DNA of 64,000 nucleotides from Terriglobia bacterium (GTDB lineage Bacteria; Acidobacteriota; Terriglobia; Bryobacterales; Bryobacteraceae), in assembly GCA_021324185.1 (NCBI GenBank), contig JAJPJN010000129.1, positions 1 through 64,000 on the forward strand. The letters run 5' to 3'. The notes beneath the pieces are model-generated. The model was given only the letters and a program-made list of their open reading frames with translations. It was not told the origin of the DNA and did not search any database. Made by a program: the position numbers and the translations under genes. Shown piece after piece: positions 34,777-42,504 of this stretch (position 1 is the first letter of the stretch; each line of letters opens with the position of its first letter).

Positions 34777-34806
34777 TTGGGTATTTTTGAGGTAAATGCA
34801 TAGAAT
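34777..34806 (+). promoter_or_regulatory. Candidate promoter for the GNAT gene
   Basis: TTGGGT (34777-34782), 18-base spacer, TAGAAT (34801-34806). Transcription would begin near 34813, leaving almost no leader before the TTG/ATG start candidates, which would fit a leaderless or very short-leader transcript. Confidence 0.3.
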
Positions 34807-34812
34807 GAGCGA

Positions 34813-35571
34813 TTGCGAGATATGAGAGGGGCTGTGGCGATCGAAATTCGCCAGCTTGAAACCCGTGATGAGTTTGCTGCAGCGGTGAAGTTGCAGCGGG
34901 AGATTTGGGGCTTTGAAGATGTAGACCTTCTGCCTTTGCGTCTTTTTGTCGTGGCGAGCAAGATCGGCGGGCAAGTGTTGGGCGCTTATGCCGGTTCAAG
35001 GATGGTGGCCTTTTGCCTTTGCATTCCAGGTTTGAAAGCGGGTGCTAAACCTTACTTTCACAGTCACATGCTAGGTGTCTTGCCCGAATATCGCAATTCC
35101 GGTTTAGGCAAGGCTTTGAAGCTGAAACAGCGGCAATACGCGTTATCGACGGGAGTTGATCTGATTGAGTGGACCTTTGATCCCCTGGAATTGAAGAATG
35201 CGTTTTTCAACATAGAGCGACTGGGGGCGATTGTGCGGCGTTACGTGCACAATCAATACGGGCGGACGACCAGTCATCTTCATGGCGGCCTGCCAACGGA
35301 CCGGCTGGTGGCGGAGTGGTGGATTCGGTCGAAGCGAGTGGAAGCGACGATTGAAGGGCTTCCTTGGGAGCGGCCGGAGGTTGAGGCGCGAATCAGCCTG
35401 CCTGCAAATATTGCTGAACTCCGGGTTAAAGAACACAAAAGAGCTCGCGAAATTCAGAGCAAAGCCGGCGAACAGTTCGACAAATATTTTCAGGAAGGGC
35501 TGGCCGTGATCGGGTTTGAAAAAAGCACGGAATCCGGGACTTATTTACTTGGCACATGGGAATTAAAGTAG
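34813..35571 (+). CDS. GNAT-family N-acetyl/acyltransferase (COG3375 type)
   Basis: 252 residues from a TTG; ATG at 34822 or GTG at 34834 (preceded by GAGAGGGG) are alternative starts. The GNAT core is visible: FVVASKIGGQVLGAYAGSRMVAFCLCIPG, the acyl-CoA loop HSHMLGVLPEYRNSGLGKALKLKQRQYAL and IEWTFDPLELKNAFFNIERLGA. This family commonly neighbours enolase-superfamily OSBS/racemase genes, as here, where the genes overlap by 16 bases. By analogy with the N-succinylamino acid racemase pathway it may acylate D-amino acids with an acyl-CoA; this is inference. Confidence 0.85.
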   Translation: MRDMRGAVAIEIRQLETRDEFAAAVKLQREIWGFEDVDLLPLRLFVVASKIGGQVLGAYAGSRMVAFCLCIPGLKAGAKPYFHSHMLGVLPEYRNSGLGKALKLKQRQYALSTGVDLIEWTFDPLELKNAFFNIERLGAIVRRYVHNQYGRTTSHLHGGLPTDRLVAEWWIRSKRVEATIEGLPWERPEVEARISLPANIAELRVKEHKRAREIQSKAGEQFDKYFQEGLAVIGFEKSTESGTYLLGTWELK

Positions 35572-36671
35572 ATCGCATTATTCTGCGGCACATACGAATG
35601 CCGCTGGTGCACTTTTTTGAGACCAGCTTTGGGCGGACATATGAGCGCGACATCATCCTGGTGGAACTGAATGCGGATGGGATATCCGGATGGGGTGAAG
35701 TTACGGCAGGTGAGAATCCTTTCTATAACGAGGAATGGACCGGCTCAATCTGGCCACTGCTGATTCACCATGTTTCCCCGCGCGTTTTGAACTATGAATT
35801 TGCTTCGCCCGCAGAAGTGGGCAAGCGAACGTCGCATATTCGCGGGCACAACATGGCCCGTGGGGGGCTGGAAGCTGCTTTTTGGGATCTGCAGGCACGA
35901 ATCAATAACGAGCCGCTATGGAAAACGATTGGCGGAGGCACACGTAAGGAGATTGCGTGCGGGGTTTCGATCGGAATTCAGGATTCAGTGGAACAACTGC
36001 TGGAGAAGATCGCCGTGGAACTTGCTGCCGGGTATCAGCGCATCAAGATTAAGATTAAGCCGGGCTGGGACGTGGATGTGATCCGGCGCGTGCGGGAGCG
36101 ATTTCCGGAAATTAAACTGATGGCGGACGCCAATTCGGCATATACGCTGCAGGAAACGGATCGCCTGAAAAAACTGGATGAGTTTTATCTGATGATGATT
36201 GAACAGCCTTTAGCACACGACGACATTATCGACCATGCCGTGTTACAAGCGAAGCTGCAGACTCCTATTTGCCTGGATGAGTGCATCCGCTCCGCACATC
36301 ACGCGGAACAGGCGATCCGATTACAGGCATGCCGGATTATCAATATTAAGCTCGGACGTGTAGCGGGGTTCGCGGGAGCCAAGGCTGTGCATGACATCTG
36401 CGCTGAAAACGGAATACCGGTCTGGTGCGGTGGGATGTTGGAATCCGGGATCGGGCGGGCGCATAACATCGCGCTTTCGACGCTGCCCAATTTTGTTCTC
36501 CCAGGGGACGTTTCTGCAAGCAGGCGCTATTGGAAACGAGACATCATATCGCCTGCCATTGAAGTGAGCACAAAAGGAACTATCCTGGTGAGTGATCAAC
36601 CTGGCTTTGGATATGAGCTAGATACAGATTATCTTGAACACTTAGTCGTGCGGCGGGAGACGCTTCAATAG
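35556..36671 (+). CDS. menC: o-Succinylbenzoate synthase / N-succinylamino acid racemase-type enolase-superfamily enzyme
   Basis: 371 residues. The capping domain (LPL/MPLVHFFETSFGRTYERDIILVEL, GWGEVTAGENPFYNEEW) precedes the barrel with the acid/base lysine GYQRIKIKIKPGWDVD, metal ligands LMADANSAY, IEQPLAHDD and ICLDECIRS, and the second lysine IINIKLGRVAGFAGA, ending CGGMLESGIGRAHNIAL. This is the OSBS/NSAR branch. No other menaquinone genes are nearby and an acyltransferase gene overlaps it, which favours N-acylamino acid racemase use, but sequence alone cannot separate the two activities. The gene symbol is by family only. Confidence 0.88.
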   Translation: MGIKVDRIILRHIRMPLVHFFETSFGRTYERDIILVELNADGISGWGEVTAGENPFYNEEWTGSIWPLLIHHVSPRVLNYEFASPAEVGKRTSHIRGHNMARGGLEAAFWDLQARINNEPLWKTIGGGTRKEIACGVSIGIQDSVEQLLEKIAVELAAGYQRIKIKIKPGWDVDVIRRVRERFPEIKLMADANSAYTLQETDRLKKLDEFYLMMIEQPLAHDDIIDHAVLQAKLQTPICLDECIRSAHHAEQAIRLQACRIINIKLGRVAGFAGAKAVHDICAENGIPVWCGGMLESGIGRAHNIALSTLPNFVLPGDVSASRRYWKRDIISPAIEVSTKGTILVSDQPGFGYELDTDYLEHLVVRRETLQ

Positions 36672-36675
36672 ACAA

Positions 36676-38040
36676 ATGCTAAATAGAAACATCTTCCGCG
36701 AATACGACATTCGCGGCATAGCTGACCAAGAGCTGTTGTCTCCAGATGCCGAACTTTTGGGTCAAGGACTTGCGACTTACCTCATTCGGCACAGCGGAAG
36801 CCGTATCTGTTTAGGCTGCGATTGCAGATTAAGCGGAGCACGGTTACACGACGCTGTTCTGAAAGGCTTGCTGAAGGCAGGCGCGAAAGTACTGGATTTG
36901 GGCACGGTTCCCACTCCGGTGCTTTACTACGCCGCGGTGCATTTTAAGGCGGATGGCGGAATTATGATTACCGGCAGTCATAATCCGCCTGAATACAACG
37001 GGATCAAAACCGTCTGCGGCGCCGGTACGCTCTACGGAAAGGCCATTCAGGATGTTTACCGGCTCATCACGGAGAACGATCTCGATTCGGGGAAAGGATC
37101 GGTAGAGAAAACAGATGCAGTCACCCCATACGTCGAGGAGATTACCGGGCAATTCAAATACAAGCGAAAGGTCAAGGTAGTGGTAGATGCCGGGAACGGC
37201 ACGGCTGGACCTGTCGCACACGCGGTCTTGTCGCGATTGAACGTGGATGCGGTCGAGCTCTTTTTCGAGATGGACGGTACTTTTCCGAATCACCATCCCG
37301 ATCCGACGGTTCTCGAGAATCTCAGTGATCTGCGTAAAACGGTAAAGGAGCACAAAGCAGATCTGGGAATTGCATTCGACGGTGATGGCGACCGTATCGG
37401 TGCGGTAGACGAGCACGGGCGCGTTGTTTACGGTGACATGCTGCTGCTCATTTTCGCGCGTGAAATTCTGTCGCGAAAGCCCGGATCGACGTTTATTGGT
37501 GAAGTGAAATGCTCGCAGATTATGTACGACAAGATTCGGGAACTTGGCGGCAACCCGATCATGTATAAGACCGGGCACTCGCTAATTAAGGCGAAGATGA
37601 AGCAGGAGCACGCGGAGCTGGCGGGCGAGATGTCGGGCCACATGTTTTTTGCCGATCGCTATTACGGCTTTGATGACGCAATCTATGCTGCGTGCAGGCT
37701 GCTGGAGATTGTTGCCGATTCGGATGCACCGCTATCGGCACAGTTGAAGGACATTCCCAAGTTGGTGTCCACACCAGAGTTGCGAATCGATTGTCCGGAT
37801 GGAGTGAAGTTCGACGTAATCGCGAAGGTTGCGGAGATGATGCGGCGTGACCGGCCGATTGTAGATATCGATGGCGTTCGAGTACCGTTCAAGGACGGAT
37901 GGGGTCTGGTACGGGCGTCCAATACCCAGCCGGTTCTGGTGATGCGTTTCGAAGCGGCAAGCGAAGATCTCCTGGAGCAATATAAAAAGCAGATTGAAGA
38001 TGCCGTGGAGCGAGCCAAGAAAGATTTGAAGATAGCCTAG
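36676..38040 (+). CDS. Phosphomannomutase/phosphoglucomutase
   Basis: 454 residues, all four domains of the alpha-D-phosphohexomutase family. The N-terminus is FREYDIRGIADQELLSPDAELLGQGLATYL; the phosphoserine loop is GGIMITGSHNPPEYNGIKT; the metal site is LGIAFDGDGDRIGAVDEHG; the sugar-binding loop is AELAGEMSGHMFFADRYYGFDDAIYAACRLLEI; and the phosphate-binding C-terminal loop is VRASNTQPVLVMRFEA. It interconverts hexose-1- and 6-phosphates for polysaccharide and LPS precursors. It starts five bases after the menC-like gene and ends exactly where the convergent hypothetical gene ends. Confidence 0.95.
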   Translation: MLNRNIFREYDIRGIADQELLSPDAELLGQGLATYLIRHSGSRICLGCDCRLSGARLHDAVLKGLLKAGAKVLDLGTVPTPVLYYAAVHFKADGGIMITGSHNPPEYNGIKTVCGAGTLYGKAIQDVYRLITENDLDSGKGSVEKTDAVTPYVEEITGQFKYKRKVKVVVDAGNGTAGPVAHAVLSRLNVDAVELFFEMDGTFPNHHPDPTVLENLSDLRKTVKEHKADLGIAFDGDGDRIGAVDEHGRVVYGDMLLLIFAREILSRKPGSTFIGEVKCSQIMYDKIRELGGNPIMYKTGHSLIKAKMKQEHAELAGEMSGHMFFADRYYGFDDAIYAACRLLEIVADSDAPLSAQLKDIPKLVSTPELRIDCPDGVKFDVIAKVAEMMRRDRPIVDIDGVRVPFKDGWGLVRASNTQPVLVMRFEAASEDLLEQYKKQIEDAVERAKKDLKIA

Positions 38041-38544
38041 TCAGTTACTGGGCCCGATATTTTCTGTACGGCCGGCCAACGGTTTCACGGCGGGTCCGCC
38101 ACAGACGCCCACACCGGTTTTCAATAAGGCATTCAAGAGATTTACCAGGACCATATAGACGACCTGCTCGGTAACAGGCTGCCGTCCGGGCATGCGAAAG
38201 CTTCCGGGCAGTTCCTTGGCGATCTGCACGCGGACGGCGTGCGGAAGCGCCCGTCCGTTTTTGTCATGCTGATTGGCGAGAAATAGCGGAGTCTGCAACA
38301 CGCTGCCGGTTTTACCGTCGACGTAGAACTGGCAGCGCGAAAACCAGCCCAGATTACCCGGATCTGCAGCATCGAATAACAGCAGCGGCGCCTGACGGTC
38401 CGTTGCTGTCAGATCCAGCGAAATAACACGCTGCTGATCGTCAACTTTGACTTCGAAACCCGCCTGCCGCGCGATGTTGCCGATCGATTCAGGATCGAGT
38501 TCGAGCAAAAGATATTTATGATTGCCAGCTTCCAGAACTTGCAT
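38041..38544 (-). CDS. Hypothetical protein downstream of the macro-domain gene
   Basis: 167 residues, soluble, no signal peptide or membrane helix. Parts that look structured are KYLLLELDPESIGNIARQAGFEVKVDDQQRVISLDL and SRCQFYVDGKTGSVLQTPLFLANQHDKNGRALPHAVRVQIAKELPGSF; the C-terminus is GVGVCGGPAVKPLAGRTENIG. I recognise no family or active-site motif. It lies 14 bases after the macro-domain gene on the same strand, so it is probably co-translated with it. Confidence 0.6.
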   Translation of the reverse strand: MQVLEAGNHKYLLLELDPESIGNIARQAGFEVKVDDQQRVISLDLTATDRQAPLLLFDAADPGNLGWFSRCQFYVDGKTGSVLQTPLFLANQHDKNGRALPHAVRVQIAKELPGSFRMPGRQPVTEQVVYMVLVNLLNALLKTGVGVCGGPAVKPLAGRTENIGPSN

Positions 38545-38558
38545 GGAACAGTTACATC

Positions 38559-39143
38559 CTAGCCGTGAGTGACCGCGGCATGCAGGTTTTGAGCAAGCCT
38601 CCGGTATACCTCGTGATCGTGGTCACTGAATTGGACTAACTTAACGACATGAATGGGCCCGGCATGGGTACGGAGCCAATCGATAACAGTCTGAAGTGCT
38701 ATAGCCGCAGCTTCTTCGATCGGATACCCATAAATACCTGTGCTTATGGACGGGAAGCTGATCGTTTTGACGTCGCGTTCCTCCGCAAGGCGCAGACAGG
38801 TCTCGTAACAGGATTTCAGAAGCTCGGCTTCCCCGTGTTTGCCGTCGCGATAGCGCGGTCCGACCGCATGAAACACGTATTTTGCGGGGAGGCGGCCTGC
38901 GCCCGTAACAACAGCCTGACCTGTTTCGCAGTGGCCGCCGATGCGATCTGCGACTTCTCTTAGCTCGCGCATAACTTCCGGTCCTCCGGCACGGTGGATG
39001 GCTCCATCGACCCCGCCGCCGCCGGCAAGTGACGAATTGGCCGCGTTCACGATGGCATCTACGGCAATTTTCGTAATATCGCCTTTCAATAATTGGAGCT
39101 GCGAGAGCCCAAGCTGGATGACGAAATCGGAGGGCATAACCAT
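38559..39143 (-). CDS. Macro-domain protein, O-acetyl-ADP-ribose deacetylase type
   Basis: 194 residues, a single macro domain of the MacroD/E. coli YmdB class. ITKIAVDAIVNAANSSLAGGGGVDGAIHRAGG carries the ADP-ribose binding loop and catalytic Asn/Asp positions, and FPSISTGIYGYPIEEAAAIALQTV is the second diphosphate loop. Such enzymes remove ADP-ribose from acidic residues or deacetylate O-acetyl-ADP-ribose. The start shares a base with the stop of the aminotransferase gene upstream (TAATG), so translation is coupled; the metabolic link is not obvious. Confidence 0.93.
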   Translation of the reverse strand: MVMPSDFVIQLGLSQLQLLKGDITKIAVDAIVNAANSSLAGGGGVDGAIHRAGGPEVMRELREVADRIGGHCETGQAVVTGAGRLPAKYVFHAVGPRYRDGKHGEAELLKSCYETCLRLAEERDVKTISFPSISTGIYGYPIEEAAAIALQTVIDWLRTHAGPIHVVKLVQFSDHDHEVYRRLAQNLHAAVTHG

Positions 39144-40261
39144 TACATACAGTCTGCGAGGGATTCCAGCAGAAAATCGACGCTCTCTTCTGTGGCCAGG
39201 GGCCCCATCGTGCCAATGCGAAGAATCTTACCTGACAGTTGTCCCAATCCGGAGGCGATCTCAATGTTATGGCGTTCCAAAAGCTTTTGCCGCAAGCTCG
39301 CTTCGTCGACGTGTGCGGGAGGGATTACCGTGGTCAGGTGCCAGATGCGGTGGTCAGGATTTTTTACCAATGGCTGGAAACCCAGACGTTCCAAGCCGGC
39401 GAGAAGTTGCTTATTAGTTTGCTGGTGACGTGCCCAGCGATTTTGTAACCCTTCTTCTTCTATAGCTGCCAAACCCTGGTGCATCGCGTAATAAAGCGGC
39501 GGCGACGGCGTGTGGTGATACACGTGAGCAGGTTCGAAATACTTACTGATCAGCGCCAGATCGAGATACCAAGTGTAAGGCGGCTCCGGCCGCGACTGCA
39601 ACCACTGATATGCTCTCGGCGAGATAGAGACAGGGGATAGGCCCGCGGGGCAACTCAGTCCTTTCTGAGAGCAGCTATACGCGACATCGATGCCAACTGA
39701 ATCGAGTTCGACAGGCATGGCACCCAGCGAGGTTACGCAATCAGCGATTACCAATGCATTCACCTTACGAGCCGCTGCGGTGATGGCGCGACCTGATTGG
39801 TAGGCGCCTGTCGAAGTCTCAGCTTGCACGAAACCGACCACATCCGGCTGCTGGCGTTGAATGAACTCCTCTGCTTCCTCGGCGCTGAATACTTCACCCC
39901 ACGGCTTCTCAAATCGAGCAACGGTTGCACGCTGGCGCTGGGCAACCACTGTCATGCGATCCGCAAACAGGCCGGCTGCGAATATGGCGAATTTTGATCC
40001 TGGGAGCACGAAGCTGGAAACGGCAGCTTCCATTCCGGCGCCTCCACCGCCCGGAATGGGAAACGTGGCTTCGTTCCTGGTACCGAAAGCATTGCGCAGG
40101 CCGGACTGAATCTCACTCAGGAGATCGAGCAAATATGGGTCTCGTATGCCAACCACAGGCTGGCTCATCGCCTCGTATGCGCGCGGATCAACGGCAGATG
40201 GTCCTGGGCCATAGAGGAGGCGTTTCGGCGGCGTTATGCGCTTGCTCTCAATCGTCACCAT
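39143..40261 (-). CDS. Alanine-glyoxylate / serine-pyruvate-type aminotransferase
   Basis: 372 residues, class V PLP fold. LLYGPGPSAVDPRAYEAMSQPVVG is the family N-terminus; PIPGGGGAGMEAAVSSFV, VGFVQAETSTGAYQ, LVIADCVTSLGAMPVELDSVGIDVAYSCSQKGLSCPAGLSPV (PLP lysine in SQKG) and the C-terminal IEIASGLGQLSGKILRIGTMG are all present. It likely transfers the amino group from Ala or Ser to glyoxylate or pyruvate in the cytoplasm. The exact substrate is not resolvable. First gene of a minus-strand trio with the macro-domain and hypothetical genes. Confidence 0.9.
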   Translation of the reverse strand: MVTIESKRITPPKRLLYGPGPSAVDPRAYEAMSQPVVGIRDPYLLDLLSEIQSGLRNAFGTRNEATFPIPGGGGAGMEAAVSSFVLPGSKFAIFAAGLFADRMTVVAQRQRATVARFEKPWGEVFSAEEAEEFIQRQQPDVVGFVQAETSTGAYQSGRAITAAARKVNALVIADCVTSLGAMPVELDSVGIDVAYSCSQKGLSCPAGLSPVSISPRAYQWLQSRPEPPYTWYLDLALISKYFEPAHVYHHTPSPPLYYAMHQGLAAIEEEGLQNRWARHQQTNKQLLAGLERLGFQPLVKNPDHRIWHLTTVIPPAHVDEASLRQKLLERHNIEIASGLGQLSGKILRIGTMGPLATEESVDFLLESLADCM

Positions 40262-40308
40262 TCCTTCAACTTAACAGGAAGGTAGCGGGGGGCCGACGAA
40301 TGGACAAG

Positions 40309-40662
40309 CTAACTAGCGGGAAGGGCGGAGGCAATCCACTCGGCTGTGATGTCGTTGTGCGACGCGGACGCGAGCACGACGCCACGGCGCAATACGACCA
40401 CTTGGGGAGATTCATGGCGCACGCCAGTCGATTGTGAGATGTGGCGGGCGACATCACGCTGGCTGCGGACCGAGACGAGGTAGACGCAAGCATCCGGGCG
40501 GCTCTCACAAAAACGCGAAACTTCGCGGTGGGCATACAAGCTCAGCGGGCACGTGGGGCTGTGCTTAAAAATGATGCTGAGTTCCTGCAAAAGCAGCCGA
40601 TCATACTGCTGCGTGCTGGTAAGCGGTGTCATGCCTGGGGCGCTTGGCGATTGAAACGCCAT
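40309..40662 (-). CDS. YtxJ-like (bacillithiol-system) thioredoxin-fold protein
   Basis: 117 residues. LLLQELSIIFKHSPTCPLSLYAHREVSRFC is the active-site region with the CPLS motif, matching the monothiol CxxS of YtxJ/DUF2847 proteins, followed by VYLVSVRSQRDVARHISQSTGVRHESPQVVVLRRGVVLASASHNDI, the rest of the thioredoxin fold. YtxJ-type proteins are assigned to the bacillithiol redox system, probably as monothiol reductants of mixed disulfides. An alternative start at 40632 would shorten it by ten residues. It lies alone upstream of the aminotransferase gene and downstream of tRNA-Val on the same strand. Confidence 0.8.
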   Translation of the reverse strand: MAFQSPSAPGMTPLTSTQQYDRLLLQELSIIFKHSPTCPLSLYAHREVSRFCESRPDACVYLVSVRSQRDVARHISQSTGVRHESPQVVVLRRGVVLASASHNDITAEWIASALPAS

Positions 40663-40731
40663 CTCTTTCAGTTAAGCACAAAACGAGGCCGCTATGTAAG
40701 GTGAATTACGAAAATATCTATGAGGCCGGAA

Positions 40732-40808
40732 TGGTGGGCCCTAGAGAACTCGAATCTCTGACCTCTACCGTGTCAAGGTAGCGCTCTAACCAACTGAGCT
40801 AAGGGCCC
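40732..40808 (-). tRNA. tRNA-Val (anticodon GAC)
   Basis: Read on the minus strand: seven-pair acceptor GGGCCCT/AGGGCCC, D-arm TAGCTCAGTTGGTTAGAGC, anticodon stem CTACC/GGTAG enclosing the loop TTGACAC (anticodon GAC), a TTCGAGT T-loop, discriminator A and an encoded CCA. 77 bases including CCA. It decodes GUC/GUU valine codons. The flanking intergenic DNA holds nothing else I can assign. Confidence 0.97.
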
Positions 40809-40846
40809 GATTGAACAACTTTACGATAGCACTAGCAATCAGCCCG

Positions 40847-42382
40847 CTAGTTTTTCCGCGCGTGGGCAAAAGAGCTGGCCGGATTCCAGCTCGGAGGGTT
40901 GGGATCATTGGCGAGGCGGGTGACAAGCCCGTCGAAGAATTCATTGAATTTCGCGGCGGCGGCGGGGTCCCAGGGTTGGTTCAGATCGTCAGCCGGGCTA
41001 TGATACCGCTCGGCATACCAGGTACGGTATACCGCTTCCTCCGGCGATCCTTTCTCATAACCGAAGATAAAGCCGATGGCCGGTACCTCGATTTGCATGA
41101 AATTCCAGTGATCCGAACGGCGCAAAAGGTTCCGCTCAGGCTCGGGGTCCGGCTGCAGACGAATGCCCATTTGTGCTGCCACTTGCGTCGCGGTTTCGCC
41201 GAGGGATGAGTCGTTGATCGCAAGCGCCGTGAGAATTTTTAGTGGGAAAATCGGGCGCAACTGATCGAGATTTATGTCGGCTACAAGTTGGTCGCGCGGC
41301 ACTGTCAGATGGGTTGTGAAGTATTTCGACCCGAGCAGTCCCTTTTCCTCTCCGGTGAACACGCAGAAAAGCACAGATCGCCTCAAATGAGTTCCTGAAT
41401 TATGAAGCTTGTCCGCCAAATCCATCAGAGTTGCGACGTAAGCGGCATCATCAAACGTACCGTTATAGATGCGGTCACCGTTCCAGGGTTCGCCGAATCC
41501 GTAGCCATCCAGATGCGCCGAAACCGCGATGAACTGTTTCGAAAGCTCAGGATCTGACCCCGGCAAAGTGGCAATGATGTTATCGGAGCTTAACTCTCGG
41601 GTCTCAAAGCGCATGGTCGCCTCGAACTTGGCAGGAAGTTCAAAGGTGGGTAGCGGCTTACCTGCTTCTGCCAGAGCCTTGAGCTCCTCATAGGAGTGCC
41701 CCGAGTCTGCGAAAAGCTTGGCCGCACTTGCGGGATTAAAGCGGAATACGATCTGATGGCCGGCCTGAGGGAGCGGGTCGTCTCGAAGCCGCATAGTCAC
41801 TGAATAGGCGACTGGCCAACGCGGTGGTTCGGGGCCAGCGGTGCTATCGATGTTGACGATTGCAACCGCACCTGGAAACTGAGGATTTTGACCACGGGAA
41901 GCGGTTACGGGCGCTCTCAAGCGGACAGCAATTTTTCCCGTGAGATCACCCGGGTCCTGATCAGAACCAATGAAGACCAGCTTTCCGGCGACATTTCGCG
42001 GCGTATCCACTGCAGCAGCAACGGTAATGTCCCGGAGCCATTGCAACTTTTCCGTTGTGCCGTTCCGAACAAGGCTCACGGTGGACTCCTCTTTTACGAG
42101 GCGTACTTCGTGCAGTGGGACCGATTGGTAATATCCGGAAGAGCCGGCCGGTTCCAATCCGGCCGCGCGAAATTTCGAGACCACGTAAGCTGCTGCGCGG
42201 CGATATCCTGCGCTTCCCGTGTCGCGACCCTCCATAGAATCGTTCGAAAGAGCCTGCGTGTAAGTCCACCACTGGCGAATTGACTCCGGAATTTGGGCGC
42301 TAACAGCTAGCAAACAAAAGACCAGTGCAAATAGGGCGATGAGCCGCACAGAGCGGCTGTACGTACGCCATTCAGACATCAT
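40847..42382 (-). CDS. Secreted M28-family zinc aminopeptidase with PA insert
   Basis: 511 residues. The signal peptide is VRLIALFALVFCLLAVSAQ. An N-terminal peptidase segment (DSMEGRDTGSAGYRRAAAYVVSKFRAAGLEPAG) and a PA-like insert (~150-290) precede the catalytic core: FIAVSAHLDGYG (metal His/Asp), GTFDDAAYVATLMDLA (bridging Asp), LFCVFTGEEKGLLGSKYF (catalytic and metal Glu), VADINLDQL (Asp) and ERYHSPADD (His). All M28 ligands are present, so an active exported aminopeptidase or carboxypeptidase is likely. It is divergent from the phage-derived cluster, 122 bases away. Confidence 0.92.
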   Translation of the reverse strand: MMSEWRTYSRSVRLIALFALVFCLLAVSAQIPESIRQWWTYTQALSNDSMEGRDTGSAGYRRAAAYVVSKFRAAGLEPAGSSGYYQSVPLHEVRLVKEESTVSLVRNGTTEKLQWLRDITVAAAVDTPRNVAGKLVFIGSDQDPGDLTGKIAVRLRAPVTASRGQNPQFPGAVAIVNIDSTAGPEPPRWPVAYSVTMRLRDDPLPQAGHQIVFRFNPASAAKLFADSGHSYEELKALAEAGKPLPTFELPAKFEATMRFETRELSSDNIIATLPGSDPELSKQFIAVSAHLDGYGFGEPWNGDRIYNGTFDDAAYVATLMDLADKLHNSGTHLRRSVLFCVFTGEEKGLLGSKYFTTHLTVPRDQLVADINLDQLRPIFPLKILTALAINDSSLGETATQVAAQMGIRLQPDPEPERNLLRRSDHWNFMQIEVPAIGFIFGYEKGSPEEAVYRTWYAERYHSPADDLNQPWDPAAAAKFNEFFDGLVTRLANDPNPPSWNPASSFAHARKN

Positions 42383-42504
42383 CCGAACACGATAACAGAA
42401 ATGAAAAAAAAGATATCTGGCCTGCTTTCAACCGGTTAACTGCAGTTCGGATGGGATCTTGAACGCGGCTGGCACTAACCTGATTGCAGATTGAGTTTGC
42501 CGCA

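Noticed and set aside
36844-37578. 244-codon minus-strand open frame over the phosphohexomutase gene
   Set aside because: Antisense shadow of an intact family member, with no ribosome-binding site.
42470-42488. Sigma-54-like promoter (TGGCAC ... TTGCA) just before the portal gene
   Set aside because: The GG and GC elements are 13 bases apart instead of 10, which sigma-54 does not tolerate.
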